A stretch of DNA of 64,000 nucleotides. Source: Myotis daubentonii (Eukaryota; Chordata; Mammalia; Chiroptera; Vespertilionidae). The notes under the pieces are model-generated. The model was not told the origin of the DNA and searched no databases. It was given only the letters and a program-made list of their open reading frames with translations. Both the position numbers and the translations under genes were made by a program. Positions 12,901 to 25,345 of the stretch are shown here, in pieces. Within the stretch, counting starts at the first letter, position 1, and each line of letters opens with the position of its first letter. The stretch is taken from positions 620,001 to 684,000 of the forward strand of contig NC_081853.1 in assembly GCF_963259705.1 (NCBI RefSeq), read 5' to 3'.

Positions 12901-14209
12901 CCAAGGCTTTAGACACCAATTCTGAGCTCTGTAAGCATGAACGCTTAATATTTCAAAGCACAGTCCCGTGAAAACGCCACCGGAAGTACCCGGAGACGTA
13001 AATATTACAGGTATTTGGGTCATTTCACAGCTTTCCCCTGGAAACCTCCGTGATAGAATACGACAGTTAATGTAGTAAGAATGTATTTACTTGTACTTGA
13101 GGTGTTTCTTACACGTTCTTAATCATTTCTGGGAACTATCATTGTGTATTTTAACAGTTTTACCAAAATTAGACAGTTTGCTTAGAAGTATTTACCGGAA
13201 TCGTCACCATTTTACCTGATTCACACAAGAAAACGCCAAAGAAAATCCTCCTTAATTGTAAACAGAAACACTATTCTCGTCATTCCAAGGCTTTAGACAC
13301 CAATTCTGAGCTCTGTAAGCATAAACTCTTAATATTTCAAAGCACAGTGCCGTGAAAACGCCACCGGAAGTACCCGGAGACGTAAATATTACAGGTATTT
13401 TCGTCATTTCACAGCTTTCCCCTGGAAACCTCCGTGATAGAATACGACAGTAAATGTAGTAAGAATGTATTTACTTGTCCTTGAGGTGTTTCTTACACGT
13501 TCTTAATCATTTATGGGAACTATCATTGTGTATTTTAACAGTTTTACCAAAATTAGACAGTTTGCTTAGAAGAATGTCCCGGAATCGTCACCATTTTAAA
13601 TGATTCACACAAAAAAACGCCAAAGCCAATCCTCCTTAATTGTAAAGAGAAACACTATTCTCGTCATTCCAAGGCTTTAGACACCAATTCTGAGCTCTGT
13701 AAGCATGAACGCTTAATATTTCAAAGCACAGTCCCGTGAAAACGCCACCGGAAGTACCCGGAGACATAAATATTACAGGTATTTGCGTCATTTCACAGCT
13801 TTCCCCTGTAAACCTCCGTGATAGAATACGACAGTAAATGTAGTAAGAATCTATTTACGTGTACTTGCGGTGTTTCTTACACGTTCTTAATCATTTCTGG
13901 GAACTATCATTGTGTATTTTAACAGTTTTACCAAAATTAGACAGTTTGCTTAGAAGTATTTACCGGAATCGTCACCATTTTAACTGATTCACACAAAAAA
14001 ACGCCAAAGCCAATCCTCCTTAATTGTAAACATCAACACTATTCTCGTCATTCCAAGGCTTTAGACACCAATTCTGAGCTCTGTAAGCATGAACGCTTAA
14101 TATTTCAAAGCACAGTCCCGTGAAAACGCCACCGGAAGTTCCCGGAGACATAAATATTACAGGTATTTGCGTCATTTCACAGCTTTCCCCTGTAAACCTC
14201 CGTGATAGA
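9986..14209 (+). repeat. Long HOR family 1, copy B (11 monomers, 4224 bp)
   Basis: The copy begins with the rare 'agtaaacg' monomer, whose next occurrence is exactly 4224 bp away. It follows copy A at an offset of 5760 bp up to about 13017 and then at an offset of 4224 bp, where 'agttaatg' at 13065 pairs with 8841. Copy B therefore lacks four monomers (1536 bp) present in copy A. Copy C still has them, so the loss belongs to B or its direct template. Confidence 0.9.
12674..13057 (+). repeat. Hybrid monomer at the four-monomer deletion junction in copy B
   Basis: The left part carries the 'aggatacgac' and 'catttttacc' markers of the copy A monomer at 6914. The right part, from 'ggtatttgggtc' onward, matches the copy A monomer at 8450. 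The switch lies between about 12995 and 13017 at homologous positions, with no base gained or lost. This is what in-register unequal exchange between non-equivalent monomers would leave. Confidence 0.85.
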
Positions 14210-17200
14210 ATACGACAGTAAACGTAGTAAGAATCTATTTACGTGTACTTGCGGTGTTTCTTACACGTTCTTAATCATTTCTGGGAACTATCATTGTGTA
14301 TTTTAACAGTTTTACCAAAATTAGACAGTTTGCTTAGAAGTATTTACCGGAATCGTCACCATTTTAACTGATTCACACAAAAAAACGCCAAAGCCAATCC
14401 TCCTTAATTGTAAACATCAACACTATTCTCGTCATTCCAAGGCTTTAGACACCAATTCTGAGCCCTGTAAGCATGAACTCTTAATATTTCAAAGTACAGT
14501 CCCGTGAAAACGCCACCGGAAGTACCTGGAGATGTAAATATTACCAGTATTTTCGGCATTTCACAGCTTTCCAATGGAAACCTCTGTGATTGAATACTAC
14601 AGTAAATGTAGTAAGAATCTATTTACGTGTACTTGCGGTGTTTCTTACACGTTCTTAATCATTTCTGGGAACTATCATTGTGTATTTTAACAGTTTTACC
14701 AAAATTAGACAGTTTGCTTAGAAGTATTTACCGGAATCGTCACCATTTTAACTGATTCACACAAGAAAACGCCAAAGCCAATCCTCCTTAATTGTAAACA
14801 GAAACACTATTCTCGTCATTCCAAGGCTTTAGACACCAATTCTGAGCTCTGTAAGCATGAACGCTTAATATTTCAAAGCACAGTCCCGTGAAAACGCCAC
14901 AGGAAGTACACGGAGACGTAAATATTACAGGTATTTGCGTCATTTCACAGCTTTCCCCTGTAAACCTCCGTGATAGAATACGACAGTAAATGTAGTAAGA
15001 ATCTATTTACGTGTACTTGCGGTGTTTCTTACACGTTCTTAATCATTTCTGGGAACTATCATTGTGTATTTTAACAGTTTTACCAAAATTAGACAGTTTG
15101 CTTAGAAGAATGTCCCGGAATCGTCACCATTTTAAATGATTCACACAAAAAAACGCCAAAGCCAATCCTCCTTAATTGTAAAGAGAAACACTATTCTCAT
15201 CATTCCAAGGCTTTAGACACCAATTCTGAGCTCTGTAAGCATGAACGCTTAATATTTCAAAGCACAGTCCCGTGAAAACGCCACCGGAAGTACCCGGAGA
15301 CGTAAATATTACAGGTATTTGCGTCATTTCACAGCTTTCCCCTGTAAACCTCCGTGATAGAATACGACAGTAAATGTAGTAAGAATCTATTTACTTGTAC
15401 TTGAGGTGTTTCTTACCCGTTCTTAATCATTTCTGGGAACTACCATTGTGTATTTTAACAGTTTTACCAAAATTAGACAGTTTGCTTAGAAGAATTTACC
15501 GGAATCGTCACCATTTTAACTGATTCACACAAAAAAACGCCAAAGCCAATCGTCCTTAATTGTAAACCTCAACACTATTCTCGTCATTCCAAAGCTTTAG
15601 ACACCAATTCTGAGCCCTGTAAGCATGAAGTCTTAATATTTCAAAGCACAGTCCCGTGAAAACGCCACCGGAAGTACCCGGAGACGTAAATATTACCAGT
15701 ATTTGCGTCATTTCACAGCTTTCCCCTGGAAACCTCCGTGATAGAATACGACAGTAAATGTAGTAAGAATAAATTTACTTTTACTTGAGGTGTTTCTTAC
15801 ACGTTCTTAATCATTTCTGGGAACTATCATTGTGTATTTTAACAGTTTTACCAAAATTAGACAATTGGCTTAGAAGTATTTACCGGAATCGTCACCATTT
15901 TAACTAATTCACACAAGAAAACGCCAAAGCCAATCCTCCTTAATTGTAAACAGAAACACTATTCTCGTCATTCCAAGGCTTTAGACACCAATTCTGAGCC
16001 CTGTAAGCATGAACTCTTAATATTTCAAAGTACAGTCCCGTGAAAACGCCACCGGAAGTACCTGGAGATGTAAATATTACCAGTATTTTCGGCATTTCAC
16101 AGCTTTCCAATGGAAACCTCCGTGATTGAATACTACAGTAAATGTAGTAAGAATCTATTTACGTGTACTTGAGGTGTTTCTTACACGTTCTTAATCATTT
16201 CTGGGAACTATCATTGTGTATTTTAACAGTTTTACCAAAATTAGACAGTTTGCTTAGAAGTATTTACCGGAATCGTCACCATTTTACCTGATTCACACAA
16301 GAAAACGCCAAAGAAAATCCTCCTTAATTGTAAACAGAAACACTATTCTCGTCATTCCAAGGCTTTAGACACCAATTCTGAGCTCTGTAAGCATAAACTC
16401 TTAATATTTCAAAGCACAGTGCCGTGAAAACGCCACCGGAAGTACCCGGAGACGTAAATATTACAGGTATTTGCGTCATTTCACAGCTTTCCCCTGGAAA
16501 CCTCCATGATAGAATGCGACAGTAAATGTAGTAAGAATGTATTTACTTGTCCTTGAGGTGTTTCTTACACGTTCTTAACCATTTCTGGGAACTCTCATTG
16601 TGTATTTTAACAGTTTTACCAAAATTAGACAGTTTGCTTAGAAGAATTTACCGGAATCGTCACCATTTTAACTGATTCACACAAAAAAACGCCAAAGCCA
16701 ATCCTCCTTAATTGTAAACATCAACACTATTCTCGTCATTCCAAGGCTTTAGACACCAATTCTGAGCTCTGTAAGCATGAACTCTTAATATTTCAAAGCA
16801 CAGTCCCGTGAAAACGCCACAGGAACTACCCGGAGACGTAAATATTACAGGTATTTGCGTCATTTCACAGCTTTCCCCTGGAAACCTCCGTGATAGGATA
16901 CGACAGTAAATGTAGTAAGAATGTATTTACTTGTACTTGAGGTGTTTCTTACACGTTCTTAATCATTTATGGGAACTATCATTGTGTATTTTAACATTTT
17001 TACCAAAATTAGACAGTTTGCTTAGAAGAATGTCCCGGAATCGTCACCATTTTAAATGATTCACACAAAAAAACGCCAAAGCCAATCCTCCTTAATTGTA
17101 AAGAGAAACACTATTCTCGTCATTCCAAGGCTTTAGACACCAATTCTGAGCTCTGTAAGCATGAACGCTTAATATTTCAAAGCACAGTCCCGTGAAAACG

Positions 17201-20200
17201 CCACCGGAAGTACCCGGAGACGTAAATATTACAGGTATTTGCGTCATTTCACAGCTTTCCCCTGTAAACCTCCGTGATAGAATACGACAGTAAATGTAGT
17301 AAGAATCTATTTACATGTACTTGCGGTGTTTCTTACACGTTCTTAATCATTTCTGGGAACTATCATTGTGTATTTTAACAGTTTTACCAAAATTAGACAG
17401 TTTGCTTAGAAGTATTTACCGGAATCGTCACCATTTTAACTGATTCACACAAGAAAACGCCAAAGCCAATCCTCCTTAATTGTAAACAGAAACACTATTC
17501 TCGTCATTCCAAGGCTTTAGACACCAATTCTGAGCTCTGTAAGCATGAACTCTTAATATTTCAAAGCACAGTCCCGTGAAAACGCCACAGGAAGTACCCG
17601 GAGACGTAAATATTACCAGTATTTGCGTCATTTCACAGCTTTCCCCTGGAAACCTCCGTGATAGAATACGACAGTAAATGTAGTAAGAATGTATTTACTT
17701 GTACTTGAGGTGTTTCTTACACGTTCTTAATCATTTATGGGAACTATCATTGTGTATTTTAACAGTTTTACCAAAATTAGACAGTTTGCTTAGAAGAATG
17801 TCCCGGAATCGTCACCATTTTAAATGATTCACACAAAAAAACGCCAAAGCCAATCCTCCTTAATTGTAAAGAGAAACACTATTCTCGTCATTCCAAGGCT
17901 TTAGACACCAATTCTGAGCTCTGTAAGCATGAACGCTTAATATTTCAAAGCACAGTCCCGTGAAAACGCCACCGGAAGTACCCGGAGACGTAAATATTAC
18001 AGGTATTTGCGTCATTTCACAGCTTTCCCCTGTAAACCTCCGTGATAGAATACGACAGTAAATGTAGTAAGAATCTATTTACTTGTACTTGAGGTGTTTC
18101 TTACCCGTTCTTAATCATTTCTGGGAACTATCATTGTGTATTTTAACAGTTTTACCAAAATTAGACAGTTTGCTTAGAAGAATTTACCGGAATCGTCACC
18201 ATTTTAACTGATTCACACAAAAAAACGCCAAAGCCAATCGTCCTTAATTGTAAACCTCAACACTATTCTCGTCATTCCAAAGCTTTAGACACCAATTCTG
18301 AGCCCTGTAAGCATGAAGTCTTAATATTTCAAAGCACAGTCCCGTGAAAACGCCACCGGAAGTACCCGGAGACGTAAATATTACCAGTATTTGCGTCATT
18401 TCACAGCTTTCCCCTGGAAACCTCCGTGATAGAATACGACAGTAAATGTAGTAAGAATAAATTTACTTTTACTTGAGGTGTTTCTTACACGTTCTTAATC
18501 ATTTCTGGGAACTATCATTGTGTATTTTAACAGTTTTACCAAAATTAGACAATTGGCTTAGAAGTATTTACCGGAATCGTCACCATTTTAACTGATTCAC
18601 ACAAGAAAACGCCAAAACCAATCCTCCTTAATTGTAAACAGAAACACTATTCTCGTCATTCCAAGGCTTTAGACACCAATTCTGAGCTCTGTAAGCATGA
18701 ACTCTTAATATTTCAAAGCACAGTCCCGTGAAAACGCCACAGGAAGTACCCGGAGACGTAAATATTACAGGTATTTGGGTCATTTCACAGCTTTCCCCTG
18801 GAAACCTCCGTGATAGAATACGACAGTAAATGTAGTAAGAATGTATTTACTTGTACTTGAGGTGTTTCTTACACGTTCTTAACCATTTCTGGGAACTATC
18901 ATTGTGTATTTTAACAGTTTTACCAAAATTAGACAGTTTGCTTAGAAGTATTTACCGGAATCGTCACCATTTTAACTGATTCACACAAAAAAACGCCAAA
19001 GCAAATCCTCCTTAATTGTAAACATCAACACTATTCTCGTCATTCCAAGGCTTTAGACACCAATTCTGAGCCCTGTAAGCATGAACTCTTAATATTTCAA
19101 AGTACAGTCCCGTGAAAACGCCACCGGAAGTACCTGGAGATGTAAATATTACCAGTATTTTCGGCATTTCACAGCTTTCCAATGGAAACCTCCGTGATTG
19201 AATACTACAGTAAATGTAGTAAGAATCTATTTACGTGTACTTGAGGTGTTTCTTACACGTTCTTAATCATTTCTGGGAACTATCATTGTGTATTTTAACA
19301 GTTTTACCAAAATTAGACAGTTTGCTTAGAAGTATTTACCGGAATCGTCACCATTTTACCTGATTCACACAAGAAAACGCCAAAGAAAATCCTCCTTAAT
19401 TGTAAACAGAAACACTATTCTCGTCATTCCAAGGCTTTAGACACCAATTCTGAGCTCTGTAAGCATAAACTCTTAATATTTCAAAGCACAGTGCCGTGAA
19501 AACGCCACCGGAAGTACCCGGAGACGTAAATATTACAGGTATTTGTGTCATTTCACAGCTTTCCCCTGGAAACCTCCGTGATAGAATACGACAGTAAATG
19601 TAGTAAGAATGTATTTACTTGTCCTTGAGGTGTTTCTTACACGTTCTTAATCATTTATGGGAACTATCATTGTGTATTTTAACAGTTTTACCAAAATTAG
19701 ACAGTTTGCTTAGAAGAATGTCCCGGAATCGTCACCATTTTAAATGATTCACACAAAAAAACGCCAAAGCCAATCCTCCTTAATTGTAAAGAGAAACACT
19801 ATTCTCGTCATTCCAAGGCTTTAGACACCAATTCTGAGCTCTGTAAGCATGAACGCTTAATATTTCAAAGCACAGTCCCGTGAAAACGCCACCGGAAGTA
19901 CCCGGAGACATAAATATTACAGGTATTTGCGTCATTTCACAGCTTTCCCCTGTAAACCTCCGTGATAGAATACGACAGTAAATGTAGTAAGAATCTATTT
20001 ACGTGTACTTGCGGTGTTTCTTACACGTTCTTAATCATTTCTGGGAACTATCATTGTGTATTTTAACAGTTTTACCAAAATTAGACAGTTTGCTTAGAAG
20101 TATTTACCGGAATCGTCACCATTTTAACTGATTCACACAAAAAAACGCCAAAGCCAATCCTCCTTAATTGTAAACATCAACACTATTCTCGTCATTCCAA

Positions 20201-20353
20201 GGCTTTAGACACCAATTCTGAGCTCTGTAAGCATGAACGCTTAATATTTCAAAGCACAGTCCCGTGAAAACGCCACCGGAAGTTCCCGGAGACATAAATA
20301 TTACAGGTATTTGCGTCATTTCACAGCTTTCCCCTGTAAACCTCCGTGATAGA
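14210..20353 (+). repeat. Long HOR family 1, copy C (16 monomers, 6144 bp)
   Basis: Delimited by 'agtaaacg' at 14219 and 20363. It keeps the four monomers missing in B, matching A at an offset of 9984 bp ('aggatacgac' at 16895, 'ttacatg' near 17311, 'aaaaccaatcc' near 18614). It also gains one monomer around 18818-19201, so the offset to A becomes 10368 bp ('gcataaac' at 19463 against 9095). The extra monomer carries 'gcaaatcc', 'catcaac', 'gagccctg' and the 'cctggagatg' tail. Confidence 0.88.
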
Positions 20354-23300
20354 ATACGACAGTAAACGTAGTAAGAATCTATTTACGTGTACTTGCGGTG
20401 TTTCTTACACGTTCTTAATCATTTCTGGGAACTATCATTGTGTATTTTAACAGTTTTACCAAAATTAGACAGTTTGCTTAGAAGTATTTACCGGAATCGT
20501 CACCATTTTAACTGATTCACACAAAAAAACGCCAAAGCCAATCCTCCTTAATTGTAAACATCAACACTATTTTCGTCATTCCAAGGCTTTAGACACCAAT
20601 TCTGAGCCCTGTAAGCATGAACTCTTAATATTTCAAAGTACAGTCCCGTGAAAACGCCACCGGAAGTACCTGGAGATGTAAATATTACCAGTATTTTCGG
20701 CATTTCACAGCTTTCCAATGGAAACCTCCGTGATTGAATACTACAGTAAATGTAGTAAGAATCTATTTACGTGTACTTGAGGTGTTTCTTACACGTTCTT
20801 AATCATTTCTGGGAACTATCATTGTGTATTTTAACAGTTTTACCAAAATTAGACAGTTTGCTTAGAAGTATTTACCGGAATCGTCACCATTTTACCTGAT
20901 TCACACAAGAAAACGCCAAAGAAAATCCTCCTTAATTGTAAACAGAAACACTATTCTCGTCATTCCAAGGCTTTAGACACCAATTCTGAGCTCTGTAAGC
21001 ATAAACTCTTAATATTTCAAAGCACAGTGCCGTGAAAACGCCACCGGAAGTACCCGGAGACGTAAATATTACAGGTATTTGCGTCATTTCACAGCTTTCC
21101 CCTGGAAACCTCCGTGATAGAATACGACAGTAAATGTAGTAAGAATGTATTTACTTGTCCTTGAGGTGTTTCTTACACGTTCTTAACCATTTCTGGGAAC
21201 TATCATTGTGTATTTTAACAGTTTTACCAAAATTAGACAATTGGCTTAGAAGTATTTACCGGAATCGTCACCATTTTAACTGATTCACACAAGAAAACGC
21301 CAAAGCCAATCCTCCTTAATTGTAAACAGAAACACTATTCTCGTCATTCCAAGGCTTTAGACACCAATTCTGAGCTCTGTAAGCATGAACTCTTAATATT
21401 TCAAAGCACAGTCCCGTGAAAACGCCACAGGAAGTACCCGGAGACGTAAATATTACAGGTATTTGGGTCATTTCACAGCTTTCCCCTGGAAACCTCCGTG
21501 ATAGAATACGACAGTAAATGTAGTAAGAATGTATTTACTTGTACTTGAGGTGTTTCTTACACGTTCTTAACCATTTCTGGGAACTATCATTGTGTATTTT
21601 AACAGTTTTACCAAAATTAGACAGTTTGCTTAGAAGTATTTACCGGAATCGTCACCATTTTAACTGATTCACACAAGAAAACGCCAAAGCCAATCCTCCT
21701 TAATTGTAAACAGAAACACTATTCTCGTCATTCCAAGGCTTTAGACACCAATTCTGAGCTCTGTAAGCATGAACTCTTAATATTTCAAAGCACAGTCCCG
21801 TGAAAACGCCACAGGAAGTACCCGGAGACGTAAATATTACAGGTATTTGGGTCATTTCACAGCTTTCCCCTGGAAACCTCCGTGATAGAATACGACAGTA
21901 AATGTAGTAAGAATGTATTTACTTGTACTTGAGGTGTTTCTTACACGTTCTTAACCATTTCTGGGAACTATCATTGTGTATTTTAACAGTTTTACCAAAA
22001 TTAGACAGTTTGCTTAGAAGTATTTACCGGAATCGTCACCATTTTAACTGATTCACACAAAAAAACGCCAAAGCCAATCCTCCTTAATTGTAAACATCAA
22101 CACTATTCTCGTCATTCCAAGGCTTTAGACACCAATTCTGAGCCCTGTAAGCATGAACTCTTAATATTTCAAAGTACAGTCCCGTGAAAACGCCACCGGA
22201 AGTACCTGGAGATGTAAATATTACCAGTATTTTCGGCATTTCACAGCTTTCCAATGGAAACCTCCGTGATTGAATACTACAGTAAATGTAGTAAGAATCT
22301 ATTTACGTGTACTTGAGGTGTTTCTTACACGTTCTTAATCATTTCTGGGAACTATCATTGTGTATTTTAACAGTTTTACCAAAATTAGACAGTTTGCTTA
22401 GAAGTATTTACCGGAATCGTCACCATTTTAACTGATTCACACAAAAAAACGCCAAAGCAAATCCTCCTTAATTGTAAACATCAACATTATTCTCGTCATT
22501 CCAAGGCTTTAGACACCAATTCTGAGCCCTGTAAGCATGAACTCTTAATATTTCAAAGTACAGTCCCGTGAAAACACCACCGGAAGTACCTGGAGATGTA
22601 AATATTACCAGTATTTTCGGCATTTCACAGCTTTCCAATGGAAACCTCCGTGATTGAATACTACAGTAAATGTAGTAAGAATCTATTTACGTGTACTTGA
22701 GGTGTTTCTTACACGTTCTTAATCATTTCTGGGAACTATCATTGTGTATTTTAACAGTTTTACCAAAATTAGACAGTTTGCTTAGAAGTATTTACCGGAA
22801 TCGTCACCATTTTACCTGATTCACACAAGAAAACGCCAAAGAAAATCCTCCTTAATTGTAAACAGAAACACTATTCTCGTCATTCCAAGGCTTTAGACAC
22901 CAATTCTGAGCTCTGTAAGCATAAACTCTTAATATTTCAAAGCACAGTGCCGTGAAAACGCCACCGGAAGTACCCGGAGACGTAAATATTACAGGTATTT
23001 GTGTCATTTCACAGCTTTCCCCTGGAAACCTCCGTGATAGAATACGACAGTAAATGTAGTAAGAATGTATTTACTTGTCCTTGAGGTGTTTCTTACACGT
23101 TCTTAACCATTTCTGGGAACTATCATTGTGTATTTTAACAGTTTTACCAAAATTAGACAGTTTGCTTAGAAGAATTTACCGGAATCGTCACCATTTTAAC
23201 TGATTCACACAAAAAAACGCCAAAGCCAATCCTCCTTAATTGTAAACATCAACACTATTCTCGTCATTCCAAGGCTTTAGACACCAATTCTGAGCTCTGT

Positions 23301-25345
23301 AAGCATGAACTCTTAATATTTCAAAGCACAGTCCCGTGAAAACGCCACAGGAAGTACCCGGAGACGTAAATATTACCAGTATTTGCGTCATTTCACAGCT
23401 TTCCCCTGGAAACCTCCGTGATAGAATACGACAGTAAATGTAGTAAGAATGTATTTACTTGTCCTTGAGGTGTTTCTTACACGTTCTTAATCATTTATGG
23501 GAACTATCATTGTGTATTTTAACAGTTTTACCAAAATTAGACAGTTTGCTTAGAAGAATGTCCCGGAATCGTCACCATTTTAAATGATTCACACAAAAAA
23601 ACGCCAAAGCCAATCCTCCTTAATTGTAAAGAGAAACACTATTCTCGTCATTCCAAGGCTTTAGACACCAATTCTGAGCTCTGTAAGCATGAACTCTTAA
23701 TATTTCAAAGCACAGTCCCGTGAAAACGCCACAGGAAGTACCCGGAGACGTAAATATTACAGGTATTTGGGTCATTTCACAGCTTTCCCCTGGAAACCTC
23801 CGTGATAGAATACGACAGTAAATGTAGTAAGAATGTATTTACTTGTACTTGAGGTGTTTCTTACACGTTCTTAACCATTTCTGGGAACTATCATTGTGTA
23901 TTTTAACAGTTTTACCAAAATTAGACAGTTTGCTTAGAAGTATTTACCGGAATCGTCACCATTTTAACTGATTCACACAAAAAAACGCCAAAGCCAATCC
24001 TCCTTAATTGTAAACATCAACACTATTCTCGTCATTCCAAGGCTTTAGACACCAATTCTGAGCCCTGTAAGCATGAACTCTTAATATTTCAAAGTACAGT
24101 CCCGTGAAAACGCCACCGGAAGTACCTGGAGATGTAAATATTACCAGTATTTTCGGCATTTCACAGCTTTCCAATGGAAACCTCCGTGATTGAATACTAC
24201 AGTAAATGTAGTAAGAATCTATTTACGTGTACTTGAGGTGTTTCTTACACGTTCTTAATCATTTCTGGGAACTATCATTGTGTATTTTAACAGTTTTACC
24301 AAAATTAGACAGTTTGCTTAGAAGTATTTACCGGAATCGTCACCATTTTACCTGATTCACACAAGAAAACGCCAAAGAAAATCCTCCTTAATTGTAAACA
24401 GAAACACTATTCTCGTCATTCCAAGGCTTTAGACACCAATTCTGAGCTCTGTAAGCATAAACTCTTAATATTTCAAAGCACAGTGCCGTGAAAACGCCAC
24501 CGGAAGTACCCGGAGACGTAAATATTACAGGTATTTGTGTCATTTCACAGCTTTCCCCTGGAAACCTCCGTGATAGAATACGACAGTAAATGTAGTAAGA
24601 ATGTATTTACTTGTCCTTGAGGTGTTTCTTACACGTTCTTAATCATTTATGGGAACTATCATTGTGTATTTTAACAGTTTTACCAAAATTAGACAGTTTG
24701 CTTAGAAGAATGTCCCGGAATCGTCACCATTTTAAATGATTCACACAAAAAAACGCCAAAGCCAATCCTCCTTAATTGTAAAGAGAAACACTATTCTCGT
24801 CATTCCAAGGCTTTAGACACCAATTCTGAGCTCTGTAAGCATGAACGCTTAATATTTCAAAGCACAGTCCCGTGAAAACGCCACCGGAAGTACCCGGAGA
24901 CATAAATATTACAGGTATTTGCGTCATTTCACAGCTTTCCCCTGTAAACCTCCGTGATAGAATACGACAGTAAATGTAGTAAGAATCTATTTACGTGTAC
25001 TTGCGGTGTTTCTTACACGTTCTTAATCATTTCTGGGAACTATCATTGTGTATTTTAACAGTTTTACCAAAATTAGACAGTTTGCTTAGAAGTATTTACC
25101 GGAATCGTCACCATTTTAACTGATTCACACAAAAAAACGCCAAAGCCAATCCTCCTTAATTGTAAACATCAACACTATTCTCGTCATTCCAAGGCTTTAG
25201 ACACCAATTCTGAGCTCTGTAAGCATGAACGCTTAATATTTCAAAGCACAGTCCCGTGAAAACGCCACCGGAAGTTCCCGGAGACATAAATATTACAGGT
25301 ATTTGCGTCATTTCACAGCTTTCCCCTGTAAACCTCCGTGATAGA
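20354..25345 (+). repeat. Long HOR family 1, copy D (13 monomers, 4992 bp)
   Basis: Delimited by 'agtaaacg' at 20363 and 25355. It contains one 'acaattgg' monomer (21237) followed by two near-identical monomers with 'gtatttgggtc', and alternating monomers with 'cctggagatg' tails and 'tacctgattc'. It lacks the A/C section holding 'catgatagaatgcgac', 'aggatacgac' and the 'cctctgtg' variant, so it is a reorganised rather than a simply shortened relative of C. Confidence 0.85.
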
